Shown: piece after piece, positions 24,086-37,290 of the stretch
Layout of the letters: each line of letters begins with the position of its first letter
Numbering within the stretch: position 1 is the stretch's first letter
Origin: Piliocolobus tephrosceles
Lineage: Eukaryota > Chordata > Mammalia > Primates > Cercopithecidae
Reading direction: 5' to 3'
Length of the DNA: 64,000 nucleotides
Assembly (NCBI RefSeq): GCF_002776525.5
Contig: NC_045441.1
Coordinates: 105,016,744-105,080,743, forward strand
Notes under the pieces: generated by a model
Told to the model about the DNA's origin: nothing
Seen by the model: the letters and a program-made list of their open reading frames with translations, nothing else
The model's database searches: none
Program-made: the position numbers and the translations under genes

Positions 24086-27000
24086 AGGGTAAGAGTGTTA
24101 GTGACTTAGTTATCATCTGCTTATGAGGTGGTTTATATTGAAGGAAAGGAAACTTAACCTTCAGACTCCCTTCAAAGGTTCTGGGAAGGGCCCTAGCAAC
24201 TTTGTATACTTGAATCTGTATTATTTTCCTTAAACAGAGCCCCTACCCTTTTAAAGCTGGTATTAGCTTCAGACACACAAAACCTGAATCCACCCTGCCC
24301 ATCCCCTTTCAAGTAATCTTATTACCAGTAGATTAATCTTCCTAAAAACAAAACATTGACATCATGTCAATCCTCTTCTCAAAAGCTATTGTCATCATGA
24401 CAACAGACTTTATCAACTTGACAGTTTTACTTTGGGGTGACCCTTTACTTCCTCTAAAATTCATCTCCCAACATATCTTTATAGTTCAGAAAAGTAACTT
24501 TGACCTGTCTGTCCAAAAGCAGGGAAATCATTTACAAATGTTTGAACTCTTTGGTTCTTACACCTATCTACCAACTGAGTTGCCTTAGTTGCAATTACTC
24601 CATTGTACTTTCTTGTTTATCACCCATATTCTTGCATTGTTTTTATCCCAATTGTGGCTTTTTCTACTTTAAAGAACTTGCCTAATCTCAGACCTGTCTA
24701 TTCAGTTGTGTTTGGCATGTCTTGTACCTATAGAAACCACTGGCATATGCACACATCACTCTGTATCATAGTCATTGGGCACATCCAGCATGTGATTACA
24801 CTTCAGAATTCTGCTTTTGGTCATGTTAAGTCAAAGGCAATTTGCAGTCTAGAACGTTCATTCAGAAGTATAAACCCTTGAACATCAGTTATTTGATAGT
24901 TCCAATATCTGGAACACAGCATGCTGTCATCTGCAGTCACAGAGGTGTGTTGGACCATTCTCTCATCTGAAAGAAGAGTTGTCTTCATTGTTGTTCACCG
25001 CACTGCCGCCTGATAAATGGCTTCTAAGGATTCTCCTGCTATGTAAGCAGCTGCTACTCTGTGTATGAAAAATCGAATTTTTACTTTCTAAGATTTCTTC
25101 CCATAATGTCCCGTCTGCTTCAACAGATTCTCACTCAGACACACTAAAATTGGACTCATGATACCAATTTAATATTTTAGTAATCTCAATAAACAAGGCA
25201 GTCTTACCATGTTCTTTTTTCTTTTGGGATAAGGCAGGCCTAGCATCTTCCTAAAAAAAGAACATACTCTGCAACGTCATGTTACAAAAATTGCAGCTTG
25301 GTGAAGTTTTCCATTGATAGTCCTTCAGTTTTTCTTATAAGAGGATAACTCATGAGAAAAGTTGTTATATAAATAAAATATAGAATGTTGCTATTAGAAG
25401 AAACTTCTGAGCCATAGAGCATAGTGCGGATGTTTCAGTCAGATCTTTCTCATCTCCCTTCTCAGCTTCTTCCTACTTCTTCATCCTCTCCACATCTGTT
25501 CCATGTTGGCAGATACAAATCAGAGGTGTGGTGGGGTTTACAGCACCTGCAGAGCCCCAAGGGCTTCTTTTGGATAAAAGGACTTGGAGCTGCCCACTAT
25601 CATTCCACAGAGGGAGTTAGGAGCCAATCATAGCAAAAAATTGTAATCAGCAACGTAGAAAAGATGCAACCTGAGGCAAGTGAAGGATTTGGGAGCCCAA
25701 TTCTTTTTTAGGAAAATGCTGTTTTCTATATCATAATTCCTTTCTGTTATCCCAAGCCTCCTGATTGTTGTGGTACTTCGGGGATTCAGGGATGGGTGTG
25801 TGTCGGTGCTGGGGATACAGCAGTCAGGGAAGCCTGGCAGCAACCTGGAAGGTGGTTCTGAGATGGCCAGGGGTGGCCTGCTGAAGACTGGAGCAGCAGT
25901 CTAGCTCTTTGCTCCTAGCTGAGGGGACAAGCAGTAGCAAGGGCAGATGTGTGGAACAGGTGAGCATTCCTTGGGGATTTTCAGAAGTACGTAGGAAGGA
26001 GAACCTGGTAAAAGTCTAAACTTCCTTTTCATCACAAATGACATGAGCCATGATTTTTGTTGCCTTGGGAACACTAGAAAATAGAGAAGTCTTTCACATC
26101 TGGCCTACCCAAAGTAAACCTTCATGAGCCCATGTCCAGGAATGGGGCTAATTCCCTGCTTCCCTTCCACACACATGTTTATTCCTAACTACTTTTCATC
26201 CCCTTTCTGTTCTGTTCATTTTGGGGTTGACCAAGTGGGTGGACTAGACTTTAGTCCTCCCTTTAGGGAGCCAGAAGGATCACCTATTGCGGCTTGCTAC
26301 TCTACCAGAAGTGGCCTGGGGTACTCATACAGCCTGGGGCCTGATGTAGAAGATTCTCCCAGCGTCGAGTTTCATATAGGTCAGCACCATGTTCCCCAGC
26401 TAATTGATACAGAGGCTCCCCAAAGGCCAGTGAGGGTGGAAGGACTATTCCTCAGAGCTCCTCTGGCTCAAGGTTTTACATAATTACTCCTTGAGATGAA
26501 CGGAACTTATTAATTTATTTCTTTCCTTTCTTCTTCTTTCTTGCCTCATCCTTCTCCTCCCCTCCCTCTCACCTTCTTTTCTTCATGTGTCCTTGATCCT
26601 AGAACGTTTTCTGCTTATTATTTTTCAAGCTGTATTGCTGTTACTACCAGTATCCTGTGTTTCCTGTTGTGTCCAGAAAGCTACTTATACCATTAGTGCT
26701 TTACAGGGCACAAAGGGAGCTAAGGAAGCTTAAGGCTAGGCTAGGAGGTTACTGTCTAGCTCTTTTGGCTAGAAATTATTATATGAAGACATATACTATT
26801 GTTTTAACTATATGTCATATCATATATATTGAATTAAGATTGATTGGCCTCAACATATAAATATGTGGTAACAAAATTCAAATTTGATAATTCAGCATAA
26901 CTGTTCAGGACTTTTTCTCCTCTTGAGAAATAGGACTTTACTACTACCTACAGCATCTACTCTCTTATCTATGTTGGAGAACAAGCATAACATGCATCAG

Positions 27001-27829
27001 TTTGGAATATTTTAGGTGAACTCACCTAGAAGCCAGGTTCTGGATGAGGTGTGGTGTGATCATTTATCTTTAGACTCACAACTGCAGTTCACCATCCCGC
27101 CACCTATTCCTCACATCTATGCAGTCCTCCTTCCCATCCTATTGCAATACTGGAAGGGAAATATCCAGGGCAGTAGGAAACTCCCTTGTCCTAACCTCCA
27201 TAATCTGTTTCTCTACTATCTACATTGATGACCAAAGGTCATTGGGATTACTCTTTCTGCCTAAACGAGTGGAAGCAGAAATGTCACCGTTATGAAAGTA
27301 GTATTTGAATTAAAGAAAGGGGCTACAAAGCATTCTGACTATTCATTATGATCTTTTTGGAATCTTCTTTATATGGAAACTCCAGTCATCTGAGGCCTCA
27401 ATTCTTAGAAAGCAAGCATCTCCACATACTGTCCTTGACATAGATGTACTTGTTCATAAATATTTCATCCATTTTGGCATCCTCCACATCCTATGTGCTC
27501 AATACATGTTTACTAAACAAACAAGTGATTCTTGCTGCCTTTACTAGTGTTGTGTTGGCGGTATGAACACAATAAATACTAGAAGATATTAGTCATCAGG
27601 CCAGCCATTTAGCCACATCCTCTTATTGCCTACTCCTATAATTACATGATAAATATAGAGGCATGAATGCCCAGGGACTTTATGTATCCTATTTTCTTAT
27701 ATTCATTTGTTATGAGCATAAAAAATCAGTTATTGTGGCCTACTGTGTAGTGGGCATTTTAACTCTAAGTGGTAGAGAGTATACATTTTTTAGAATTCTC
27801 ACAATAGTGTGGTAAGAAGTTATCTTCAT
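24086..27829. other. Intergenic, no gene seen
   Basis: Largely single-copy-looking DNA. The longest open frame is 119 codons (26124-26483, plus strand). It has no recognisable domain and no typical start context, and it is probably chance. An L2-like 3' end may lie near 27470-27520. Confidence 0.4.
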
Positions 27830-28045
27830 TTTTCATTCATGTATTGGTTCATTCAACAACCATGTCAGGATCTGTGTTAGATACTAAGGAGACAACAGTA
27901 AACACCACAGACAAGATCTTGACCTTCATGGTACTTAGAGCTGAGACTTAGAGAAGTAACTTGTAGTTAGAGACATATCAAGTGACCAAGCCAGGATTTG
28001 AATCTGATTCCAAAATTTATGCTGTCTCTGAAAAAGTGATAATCA
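27830..28045 (+). mobile_element. Ancient LINE 3'-end-like fragment
   Basis: 'gttcattcaacaaccatgtc' followed by 'agatactaaggagacaacag' is the old LINE 3'-end signature. Confidence 0.5.
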
Positions 28046-28270
28046 GTTACAAAGAACCTGCCAAGTGCCAATCCTTTACAACTTGGCTCATTTTTAAACC
28101 TTTCAACCAATTCCATGGATTAAGTATGACTATTCCCATTTTACAATGAGGAACTGGGACTCTCAGAGATTAAATAACTTGCCTAAGATCACTAAGCTAG
28201 TAGACAGCAAGGTTTAGATCTGGACACACATCACCCTGGCTTCAGAGTCTGTGATGCTTCCATGTGGTCA
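28046..28270 (+). mobile_element. MIR SINE
   Basis: 'cctgccaagtgccaatcctt', 'cccattttacaatgaggaac', 'taacttgcctaagatcacta' and 'ttcagagtctgtgatgcttc' follow the MIR consensus order. Confidence 0.8.
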
Positions 28271-28702
28271 CACTGCTGGCCAATGGCGTAATGAAGAGAA
28301 AAGTCGAAAGGCCAAGCACTGTAGGAGCTTATGGTTTAGCAGGTGAGAAAAGTAAAATACACTTACAGTGCAAAGCAGAATATAAGGTCACAAGAGTGTA
28401 AGCAAACTGCTTTGGGGTTGAAGAGGGATTATTTTAGTCTAAGGAGTCTTTGAAAACAGAGGACAAGGGAAAATACTCTGGTAGACCTGTACCGTATCAT
28501 CTTCCAAGTAGGAAATGACCTATTATTCTGAGGAAAACACAATATAAACAGAAGTTAGGATTATTTCATTTCTTTAATCTTTTTTTCTCAATGAATATAT
28601 TCATTATATACAATTTACTGATTGTCAGAATGGATATGGCACTGTAAGACCTTTCAATTTCAGAGATATTAAACTGTTAAAACATGTGGATCATAGAATC
28701 AA
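28271..28702. other. Intergenic, nothing recognised
   Basis: No gene or nameable repeat. Confidence 0.4.
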
Positions 28703-29440
28703 CTGTAACCTCCAAATGGGTTCTCCTTGCCTGCCATCCAGACAGAGCCGATTTATCAAGACAGGGGAATTGGAATAGAGAAAGAGTTTAATTCATGCAG
28801 AGCCAGCTGTGCAGGAGACTGGAGTTTTATTATTACTAAAATCAGTCTCCCCAGAAACTCAGGCATCAGCGTTTTTAAGGACAGTTTGGTGGGTAGTGGG
28901 TTGGAAAGTGGGGTTTGCTGATTGGTTGGGTCACAGGTGAAATCACAGGGAGTCGAAGCTGTCCTCCTGTGCTGAATCATTTCCTGGGTGGGGCCAGAAG
29001 ACCAGATGAGCCAGTTTATCCATCTGGGTGGTGCCAGCTAATCCACTGAGTACTGATCCACTGAGGGTCTGCAAAATGCCTCAAGCACTGCTTTTAGGTT
29101 TTACAACAGTGTTGTTATCTCCAGGAGCAATTTGGGGAGGTTCAGAATCTTGCAGCCTCCAGCTGCATACTCCTAAACCATAATTTCTAATCTTGTGGCT
29201 CATGTGTTAATCCTGCAAGGGCAATCTAGTCCCCAGGCAGAAAGGGGGTTTGTTTTGGGAAAGGGCTGTTATCATCCTTTGTTTCAAAGTTAAACTATAA
29301 ACTAAGTTCCTCTCAAAGTTAGTTCTGCATACCCCCAGGAATTAACTAGGGCAGCTTGGAGGTTAGAAGCAAGATGGAGTCAGTTAGGTGAGATCTTTCG
29401 CTGTTGTAATTTTATGTTATAATTTTTGTAAAAGCAGTTT
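28703..29440 (-). mobile_element. ERV LTR-like element, minus strand
   Basis: A long block with 'gactggagttttattattac', 'ctgggtggtgccagctaatc', 'ctccaggagcaatttgggga' and 'gcaagatggagtcagttagg' that I recognise as a repeated primate LTR, but I cannot name the family. The two opposing short frames near 28727-28980 are not genes. Confidence 0.6.
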
Positions 29441-29456
29441 CACAACTAAATATAGT

Positions 29457-29748
29457 TTCTTTTTTTGAGACAGTCTTGCTCGGCCACCCAGGCTGGAGTG
29501 CAGTGGCGTGATCTTGGCTCACTGCAACATCCACTTCCCAGCTCAAGCTATCCTCCACTTCAGCCTCCGGAGTAGCTGGGACCACAGGCATGAGCCACCA
29601 TGCCTGGGCAATTTTTGTATTTCTTTTTTTAGAGACAGGGTTTCACCATGTTGCCCAGGCTGGTCTTGAACTCCTGAGCTCAAAGTGATTAGCCTGCTTT
29701 GGCCTCCCAAAGTGCTAGGATTACAGGTGTAAGCTACTGTGCCTGGCT
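29457..29748 (-). mobile_element. Alu SINE, minus strand
   Basis: 'gagacagtcttgctcggcca' through 'gctactgtgcctggctg'. Both arms present, moderately diverged (AluJ/S). Confidence 0.9.
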
Positions 29749-31224
29749 GAGTGTCTTATTTTTTTAATTGATGAGCATGTCTTGCTCTCTGTTTGAGGTA
29801 TTTTAATTAGTAAAAGTATTGAAGAGTCATAGTCTATTCTCATTTTCATTGAGGTCCCAGTGGGGCTGCTGCGTATAGTTGCTTATTTTGTGCACTGAAC
29901 ATAGGTACCAAGCTGAGAGCATGAAAAGAGTTTGAAATCAAGTCTCCATACTAAACAATGCTTCTCACTGCAGGACTGACTCATTCCCACCAAAAGAAGG
30001 GCATTTAGGAGACTTCTTAAAATCTGTATGAATTAGAAAGATTTTTCTATGGGCTAGGAATGGCCCTGGGTCCCACAGCAGGAATGATGATAATGGTGCC
30101 ACAACAGCCAAGGTTATATACTGTACTTAATATGATAACACATTTTTAATGTCTACTATGTACTTTAAAAACTGTAGAAGTTTATTAAACTCTAAATTAA
30201 ATTTAAGATTAACTTAGCAATTAAGTAATTACATCATCGTAAAATTTGTTAATGAAAATTTTTATTGATTCCATGTTATTACATAAAGACAAATTATAAT
30301 ATGGGATAAAATTAAGTAATTTTAACTTTCAACTACACAATATTTTTGCACATAACTTCAGGGGTTTCAAAGACAAACTAAATCCCATTTTGTGGGATGT
30401 TTGGATCTCAGATTATATACTAATAACACACTCATACTATTGTACAGAAAGATTAAAAAAGAATTGAACACGTACAAATATTAATATAAACATGATCACA
30501 ACCTAACACTTTCCATAGACATTGAAAAGGTCACTCATACTTTGGCTCATACATGATTCTGAATTACCTGGTTACTGACAAATATATTTTGGAAGTGTTC
30601 AATTATTTTTTTGATCACCCTATATCATTTAACAACAACTTCTGAGAGGTTTCAAATGCCAACTCGGCACTCCTAGCCTGGATACTATTGTGCCATGACT
30701 AAATATTATGGCTCATATTGCAAGATGCCTTTTATAGGTTGGATTAATGGTGAACAGAGTAATATTTTATTGGATGGCAATAATTTTACTTTAGATTTCA
30801 ATAAGTGATGGCGGTATTACCTCTCCACTGCAACACTCCTTCAAAACAGACCAGAGCATCTCTGAAAGCTTCAGAGTTGTCATAGTGACCATCAAATTGT
30901 GAGCCACTCCAGGGCTTATTCTCATAGAGAGTGAAGATTCCCAGGACAATGAGTCATTATTAAAGCAGAGAGAACCTCTAAATGGTTCCCTTATTAGATC
31001 AGTGAGTGTTTGACTGCAAAACATGGATCTGAGAACGTGGGTATCATCATTAGCCAGGGGCTGTCTTCAATTTCACAGACTATGTCGTGAAACTGTCATG
31101 TTAAACATTTATTTTTCTAGCTGAATGTCATCTTTAAGGAATATTATTTCACTGGAGAATTTGCTAAGAAGAGACTGACTTGGATTTTGCCAGTCCAAAA
31201 CTGAGCCAGAGGAATCTGCTACAG
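29749..31224. other. Intergenic, no gene seen
   Basis: AT-rich, mostly unrecognised sequence. The 77-codon minus frame 30791-31024 has no domain. Confidence 0.4.
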
Positions 31225-31258
31225 GTGTGTGTGTGAGTGTGTGTGTGCACGCGTGTGC
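31225..31258. repeat. (GT)n microsatellite, interrupted
   Basis: Alternating GT units with A and CGC interruptions, ending 'gcacgcgtgtgc'. Confidence 0.85.
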
Positions 31259-31455
31259 TTGTAGAAAACACCACATGGTCTGACTGCAACCACATACATG
31301 AGCTCCAACAGCCAGTATAAATTCAAGTTGACCTTAAGAGAAATATTTTTATCTGGTCAGGTTTTAATTGTCTCTTACTGAAATGAACATTCAACATTCA
31401 TACTTCATTATATCATTAATTTTGAAATATTTTATATGCCTATTACTCTATCGAT

Positions 31456-31764
31456 ATTTTGTTTGTTTGTTTTTTGTTTTTTGAAATGGAGTCTTTCTCT
31501 GTTGCTCAGACTGGAGTGCAATGGCATGATCTCAGCTCACTGCAACTTCTGCCTCCTGGTTTCAAGTGATTCTCTTGCCTCAGCCTCCCGAGTAGCTGGG
31601 ATTACAGGCATGCGCCACCACGTCTGGCTAATTTTTGTATTTTTAGTAGGGACGGGGTTTCACCATGTTGGCCAGGCTGGTCTTGAACTCCTGACCTCAG
31701 GTATCTGCCCACCTTGGCCTCTCAAAGTGCTACGATTACAGGCATGAGCCACCATGCTGGGCTG
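31456..31764 (-). mobile_element. Alu SINE (AluS-like), minus strand
   Basis: A T-rich (TTTG)n head (its tail), then both arms, ending 'gccaccatgctgggctga'. The 103-codon plus frame 31436-31747 is an Alu translation. Confidence 0.92.
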
Positions 31765-32084
31765 AATATTTTTCTTCTTAAAGAAAAAGAATTTCAAATA
31801 ATGTTGACTGATTAAAGCAGATATTTTTCCTTAAAATTTTCCTTTTTTAAAAATGAAAATATTTGTTCAAGAAACATGTTTTAACCATGAATGAAAGCTG
31901 AATGCAACAAATGCAAAATGAGGTCACCAAGGCACATGCCAAGTATTTTGCTTCATTGAATACCCAGAGCAGCAGTGATGAAAATGAATGTAGGGGGATT
32001 AGGGATATTCACTATCAATGATTAAATGGGTGGCAGTTTTTCTTGGCCTATACAACGATGATCCATAAATATTTACTTACATTT
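31765..32084. other. Intergenic, nothing recognised
   Basis: AT-rich, no gene. Confidence 0.4.
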
Positions 32085-32577
32085 TATTAATTCAACAAAT
32101 ATTTGTTGAGTGCCTGTCTGTGCCAATCATGGGGCTGGGTGATTGAGATACAAAGATGAATAAAGCAGAACCTCTGTGTGCTATATTCTGTCCCAGCTAA
32201 TCAGTGTTTCATAAAAGGGGCTAATGGCGTGAAGGAGGAGGAGAGATCAGTTCTAGCTACAGGGTGGCCATGAAATCAGGAAATGCAAATATATTATTTC
32301 ATTGTGTATTATAGTATAAAACCAACAGACCATTTATTATGTATGTGTCTATGTTTCTAGACTTGCTGGCCACCTATAAAAGGGTCAGGAATGATTTTAA
32401 AGGAAAAGATACTTGATTAAGGTCTTATATATAAAAAAATGTTCACCAAGTTTGGGGAAAGGGCTTGGAAAGACATTCCTGATTGAAGGAAATGTCCAGG
32501 CAACTGCAAGTGATCTTGCTTAGAGTATAGGAGAAGATTAAGCTGAATAGGTGCATAAATCAGGCTAAAGAGTACAG

Positions 32578-32756
32578 TGTTTTGTTTTGTTTTGTTTTGA
32601 GACAGGGTCTCTCTCTCTCAACCTCTAGAGCCGAAACAATCCTCTCACCACAGCCTCCCAAGTAGTTGGGACAACAGGTGTGTGACCCAGCTAATGCCCA
32701 GCTAATTTTGTAATGTTTTTGTAGAGATGGAATCTCACTATGTTGCCCAAGCTGAA
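32578..32756 (-). mobile_element. Old Alu fragment (AluJ-like), minus strand
   Basis: (TTTTG)n head, 'gagacagggtctctctctct', 'cacagcctcccaagtagttg' and 'gtagagatggaatctcacta'; the rest is missing. High divergence. Confidence 0.75.
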
Positions 32757-32999
32757 AAAGTATGACTCTTATTCCACAGGCAATCAGGAGCCAGTGAGGA
32801 GTTATGAGCCAAGCAGTAACCTGATGATTCAATCAAAAAATATGTATGGAGTGTCTCCTACTTTTCAGGCCAGTGCTAGGTGCTGGGTTACAAAGATGAA
32901 TTAGGTACAAGGAACTCAAAGCCTAGTAAAGAAAAATATAAACAAGTTAGTGCAGTGAAAGTTGTAGATTTTCTATAATAACGATGATGATGATAACTT

Positions 33000-33235
33000 A
33001 TTGGGTGTATATCAATACCATGTGCCAGGCATGCGCTAAGTGCCGGCATGTATCATCTTACTTGATTCTCCCATCGACCCCAAGAAGTACTATTGATTAG
33101 TGCTATTTTATAGAAGAGGAAACTGAGGAACAGAGAATTGGTAACTTGCAGCTGGTAAGTGGTAAAGCCAGGATTCAAATTCTAATGTTCTGTCTTCAGA
33201 AAATGTACCTTGTAACCACTAAGGGCTATGTTACT
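33000..33235 (+). mobile_element. MIR SINE
   Basis: 'ccatgtgccaggcatgcgct', 'tagaagaggaaactgaggaa', 'gccaggattcaaattctaat' and 'ccttgtaaccactaagg' match the MIR layout. Confidence 0.82.
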
Positions 33236-33720
33236 TCCCCATAATGGAAATCCCTCCAGAGCACTAGGGGCCACACTAGATAAGGCAATCCATTCTGCAG
33301 GGATGAAAGTGGGGGCTGGAAAGTCTTCATGGAGATGGTAATGGGATGAGGGATGGGATAAGGAAGATCATTCTGTTAGCTTAGAGCAGGGCATAACTAG
33401 AGGTGGGACAGTGAACTAAGAGGCTAAGTAATACTTGGTAATATCAGTGGGAAGGAGAGGAAAAGGACAGGGTGTAGACATATTTTAGATGTGAAATGGT
33501 TTAGCATGCTGAATGAGGTAAGGTTTCTGGTTTGCATATTGAGATGGATAGTAGAGCCATTAACCATGATGCATAATGCCAAAGAAGAAACAGGTAAGAG
33601 TGGGGTAGTAGAGTGGATACATGTTTCATTTGTTAAATTTGACCAGTCTGTGGGATAGAAAATGAAGAAGACAGTAATTGGATATGCGGTTCTGGAGTTT
33701 GGGATAAATATCATAGCTAG

Positions 33721-35540
33721 GGATTTTATTGAATGTCATCTTTGAAGAACTTCAAAAGAATACATTACTTAATTGCTTGTATCTCTCTAAGTGTCAAATC
33801 ATAACTACTGATTTCATAAAAAATGGGGCCAAATTTTTGGGTAAAAAAGGAATAATAGCACAAGAAAGAAAATAGTGAAGCTGGCAAAGTGTACTACCTC
33901 ATTTAAAAGCAAACGTGTAGGCAGGTTTTCTAGCGCATAGGGCTGTGAAAATGGCACGGAAGCACTATGCATAACTTTGAGGAGAAAAATACAGAGGGTG
34001 AGGAGAGAGGTAGATTAAGGTAAAGAGGTAGAGTTTGAGAGAACAAGGGTAGGGAAAGAATATTCCTGAATGTTGCCTCAAGCACATAAAGAGCTATAAG
34101 TATAAATGTTGTTGGTTCACTTCCTATTTTGAGAGTTTCTTGATCAGCCTGGGGTTTCTAAAAATTTATCATAAGAAACAGAACCTGGAGACAAAGGCAA
34201 GTTTGTTTGAATGGATGCATGAATAGAAATAACTTGGGACTAGAAGATACCTCCTTAGCCAAAAAAGACTAGGCTATGGAAATCAAGCCAACAAATAAAT
34301 AACCTTCAATCTATATATGTCAAGTCAAATTAACCCTATTATCATGTGGGTGGAATCTGTTTTATTCCCTCAGTCTTTGGAATATAGCAAACGTACCATT
34401 ACTCACCCATCATGGCAACGCTCGTTTAGAAGGAAAACTACCATTCATGAATCATCGACCTGAGCATAATGAAAGTTAGCCACCTGGGATACATTGACAG
34501 AAAAATGGATTCCTCCTGTTGAAAGATGTTTCAGTTAAAACAAGTTCTGATGCCAATTAACAACAACAACAACAACAACAACAAGAACAGTAACAAACAA
34601 CCCTATTAAGGACCACTAAGGGAAATGAAAACTCTTAATTCAGAAGCCAAAGATGGGGAAAGAACAAGAGAGTGAAAAAAGCCCAAAAAAGCAGTCATAC
34701 ACAATAATAGTGGGCATAGAAGGAAGGAAATTCTCCACATAGTTTTAACAGAGTGTCCCTGGACAGAATTCTGTGGAGGCAGAATGAAGTGGGCAGGGCC
34801 CTATGTTGGTACATTGTATGTACAAAACAGCAGGTGACAAGAGTGAAGATTTCAAAGACATTTTCTTTCTTGGAACATATGGGACTTTTAAGGGAAGTAG
34901 GGAGATAGTTGCACGATTATTTTTACTTATTTCTGAATGCATATAAGACTGTTAGAAATTGCCAAATGGTACCATCATTTTAAAGAGATTGTTAGATATA
35001 ACAGTACCAGTTAAGATGCTTTTCAGCCCCAAGCCACAGAAATCTCAAGTTTAAATTGTTTTAAATATTAAAGGCATTTATTATGATCACATAAGTGGTC
35101 TAGGGGTAGGGGACAGTAGGTGGTGCCTGTTGGTTAATTCGGTAACTCAAAAACCTCATGTATGTTCTTTTACCCTTCTCTTTTGCTGTTCTTGGTGTTA
35201 GCTTTGTTTGCCTTTATGGTCACAAATGACAACACCCAGAAAAAGACAAGACCATCTGTTCATTTGTATTTCTCTTGGGAAGGCAAAATCTTTCCCTCAA
35301 GCCCTCAACTCTTACACCTCACTGGCTAGAGCTGTGTTCTGTGCCCAAGAATAAACCATTTATAAGAGGAATCAATTATGACCCAACCTCTGGAGCTGGG
35401 GTAGGTCTAGCCTTCCCCTGAAGCACATGGCCACTTGAAGGAGGTTGGATATCTAAACAAAATTGGGGTTCTGAGAATAACGAAGAGAGTAAGATGGATC
35501 TGCAGCAGGAAATCAATGATGTCTGCAACAAATTAATTTC
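33721..35540. other. Intergenic, no gene; (CAA)n and a probable old repeat
   Basis: Contains a perfect (CAA)n tract at 34559-34584. The stretch 35010-35460 reads like an old medium-reiterated element that I cannot name. No gene. Confidence 0.4.
34559..34584. repeat. (CAA)n microsatellite
   Basis: About eight uninterrupted CAA units. Confidence 0.92.
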
Positions 35541-35548
35541 AAAAGACT

Positions 35549-35830
35549 TTCTTTTTTTTTTCTTTTGAGATGGAGTCTTGCTCCGCAGTGGTACAATCTC
35601 GGCTCACTGCAACCTCTGCCTCCTGGGTTCAAGCAATTCTCCTTCCTCAGTCTCCAGAGTAGCTGGGACTACAGGCGTTCACCACCACACCAAGCTCATT
35701 TTGTATTTTTAGTAGAGATGGGGTTTCACAGTGTTGGCTAGGCTAGCCTTGAACTCCTGACCTCAAGTGATCTGTCTGCCTCGGCCTCCCAAAATGCTGG
35801 GATTACAGGTGTGAGCCATGGCACTCGGCC
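35549..35830 (-). mobile_element. Alu SINE, minus strand
   Basis: T-rich head, 'gagatggagtcttgctccgc' with a short deletion near the start, and both arms to 'gccatggcactcggcc'. Flanking near-identical repeats 'aaaagactttctt' (35541) and 'aaaagcctttctt' (35833) are the target-site duplication. Confidence 0.9.
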
Positions 35831-36384
35831 ACAAAAGCCTTTCTTGAATGGAATGAAAATATTTACTAAGTGTGTCTTATTTATATAATCTTTCAGCAGT
35901 CTCAGCAGTTTGATAAATGGTTAGTTTTCTCTCTTGATTTTAATAAAACAATTAACATAATTATAATTTTAAGACTATTTAAAATAAATATTTCTATGTG
36001 TTAAGCCTGGTACAGTCAATTTAATTTGGCATAGGTTTTTAAAGTGTCTGTTCAGAATTCTTTTGGCTGGATTGGTTCACAATAATTATCAGTAATGATG
36101 AATGAAATTTGGCAGTTCACTCCTCCATAATTTAGAAAGGTGCTAACATGCCTCCAAAGTGTTGGAGAATCTGTTCCTACTTCCTACTGCCTTTCATCTG
36201 AGTGTAAAAGATAGGCTTTTAAAGTCCCACTTGCAAATGCCTGGACAGTTTTCTGGAACTCCAAGAGACAGTAATCAAGAAAACAGAGGGGTGCTAAGGA
36301 GAAACTGTGAACTGTCCCAGCTTGCAAGAAATAAAAACTGACTGGACCTAACTTAAGCATAAGAAACAGTTTATTTTAAAAGTT
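35831..36384. other. Intergenic, nothing recognised
   Basis: AT-rich; the 60-codon frame at 36159-36341 has no domain. Confidence 0.4.
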
Positions 36385-36522
36385 GAGGCTGAGTGCGATG
36401 GCTCACCCCTGTAATCCTAGTACTTTGGGAGGCCAAGGTGGGCAGATTGTGTGAGTCCAGGAGTTCCAGACTAGCCTTGGAAACACGGCAAAACCCCGAC
36501 TCTACAAAAAATACAAAGATTA
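36385..36522 (+). mobile_element. Outer Alu, left arm (split by a second Alu)
   Basis: 'ggctgagtgcgatggctcac' to 'caaaaaatacaaagatta' is an Alu left arm. Its right arm reappears at 36829. Confidence 0.88.
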
Positions 36523-36828
36523 GGCCAGGTGGGGTGGCTCACGCCTGTAATCCCGACACTTTGGGAGGCTGAGGTGGGCGGATCACGAAGTCAAGAGATC
36601 TGAGACCATCCTGGCCAACATGGTGAAACCCTGTCTCCACGAAAAATACAAAAATTAGCTGGGCATGGTGGTGCATGCCTGTAATCCCAGCTACTTGGGA
36701 GGCTGAGGTAGGAGAATTGCTTAAACCTGGGGGACAGAGGTTGTAGTGAGCCAAGACCATGCCACTGCACTCCAGCCTGGGCAACAGAGTGAGATCCTGT
36801 CTCAAAAAACAAAAACAAAAATCAAAAC
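36523..36828 (+). mobile_element. Inner Alu inserted in the A-rich linker of another Alu
   Basis: A complete, less diverged Alu from 'ggccaggtggggtggctcac' to its (CAAAA)n tail, followed by 'aaaattagcc', which resumes the outer element. The minus-strand frames at 36539-36818 are Alu translations. Confidence 0.9.
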
Positions 36829-36995
36829 AAAAATTAGCCAGGCATGGTGGTGCACACCTGTAGTCCCAGCGGCTTTGGAGGCTGTGGTGGGAGGGTCACC
36901 TGATTGCAGTGAGCTGTGATCGCACCATTATACTCCAGTCTGGTTGAGAGGCAAGACACCATCTCAAAAAAACCAAACCAAAACAAAACAAAAAA
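36829..36995 (+). mobile_element. Outer Alu, right arm
   Basis: 'aattagccaggcatggtggt' to 'ccatctcaaaaaaaccaaac', the continuation of 36385-36522, with a CA-rich tail. Confidence 0.88.
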
Positions 36996-37290
36996 GTTCA
37001 GGGTGTCCCCTGGAAGCCTAAGGCAGAAATTCAGTTGAGTCTCTGGCAGTTCTGCCTACCTGGAAGTGGAAGCTCATGACGAGATGGGAAGATCCATTTC
37101 TTTCTCTGCTTCTCTCTATATTCCTGTTTCATTCTCTCCTCTCTGCAAACTTTCTTTCTTGTTTTTTCATGTCTGTGGTGGGCAGATGATAGCTACTTTT
37201 TATTCTCTGCTCAGAAGACAGTCCAGACTCTTCGAGTGTCTCTCAGTTCTAATTCTGAATTCCAAGGAGAGAGATTCTGATTTACAAATG
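36996..37290. other. Intergenic, nothing recognised
   Basis: No gene. The plus frame 37066-37326 has no domain. Confidence 0.4.

Larger units (their letters stand above)
32085..33720 (+). mobile_element. Ancient LINE 3'-end sequence, interrupted by Alu and MIR
   Basis: 'aattcaacaaatatttgttg' (32092), 'ggctgggtgattgagataca', then after interruptions 'gtgctaggtgctgggttaca' (32873) and purine-rich text to about 33720. More than one old LINE copy is probably present, since the 3'-end motif occurs twice. The pieces are 32085-32577, 32757-32990 and 33236-33720. Confidence 0.5.

Noticed and set aside
26124..26483. 119-codon plus-strand frame in non-repetitive DNA
   Set aside because: No recognisable domain, no promoter or splice context, and the length is within chance expectation for the window.
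31436..31747. 103-codon plus-strand frame, and similar frames at 1177-1533, 5569-5958, 15265-15588, 19911-20156, 36539-36818, 49491-49757 and 50183-50405
   Set aside because: All are translations through Alu elements, with the characteristic reverse-Alu peptide text.
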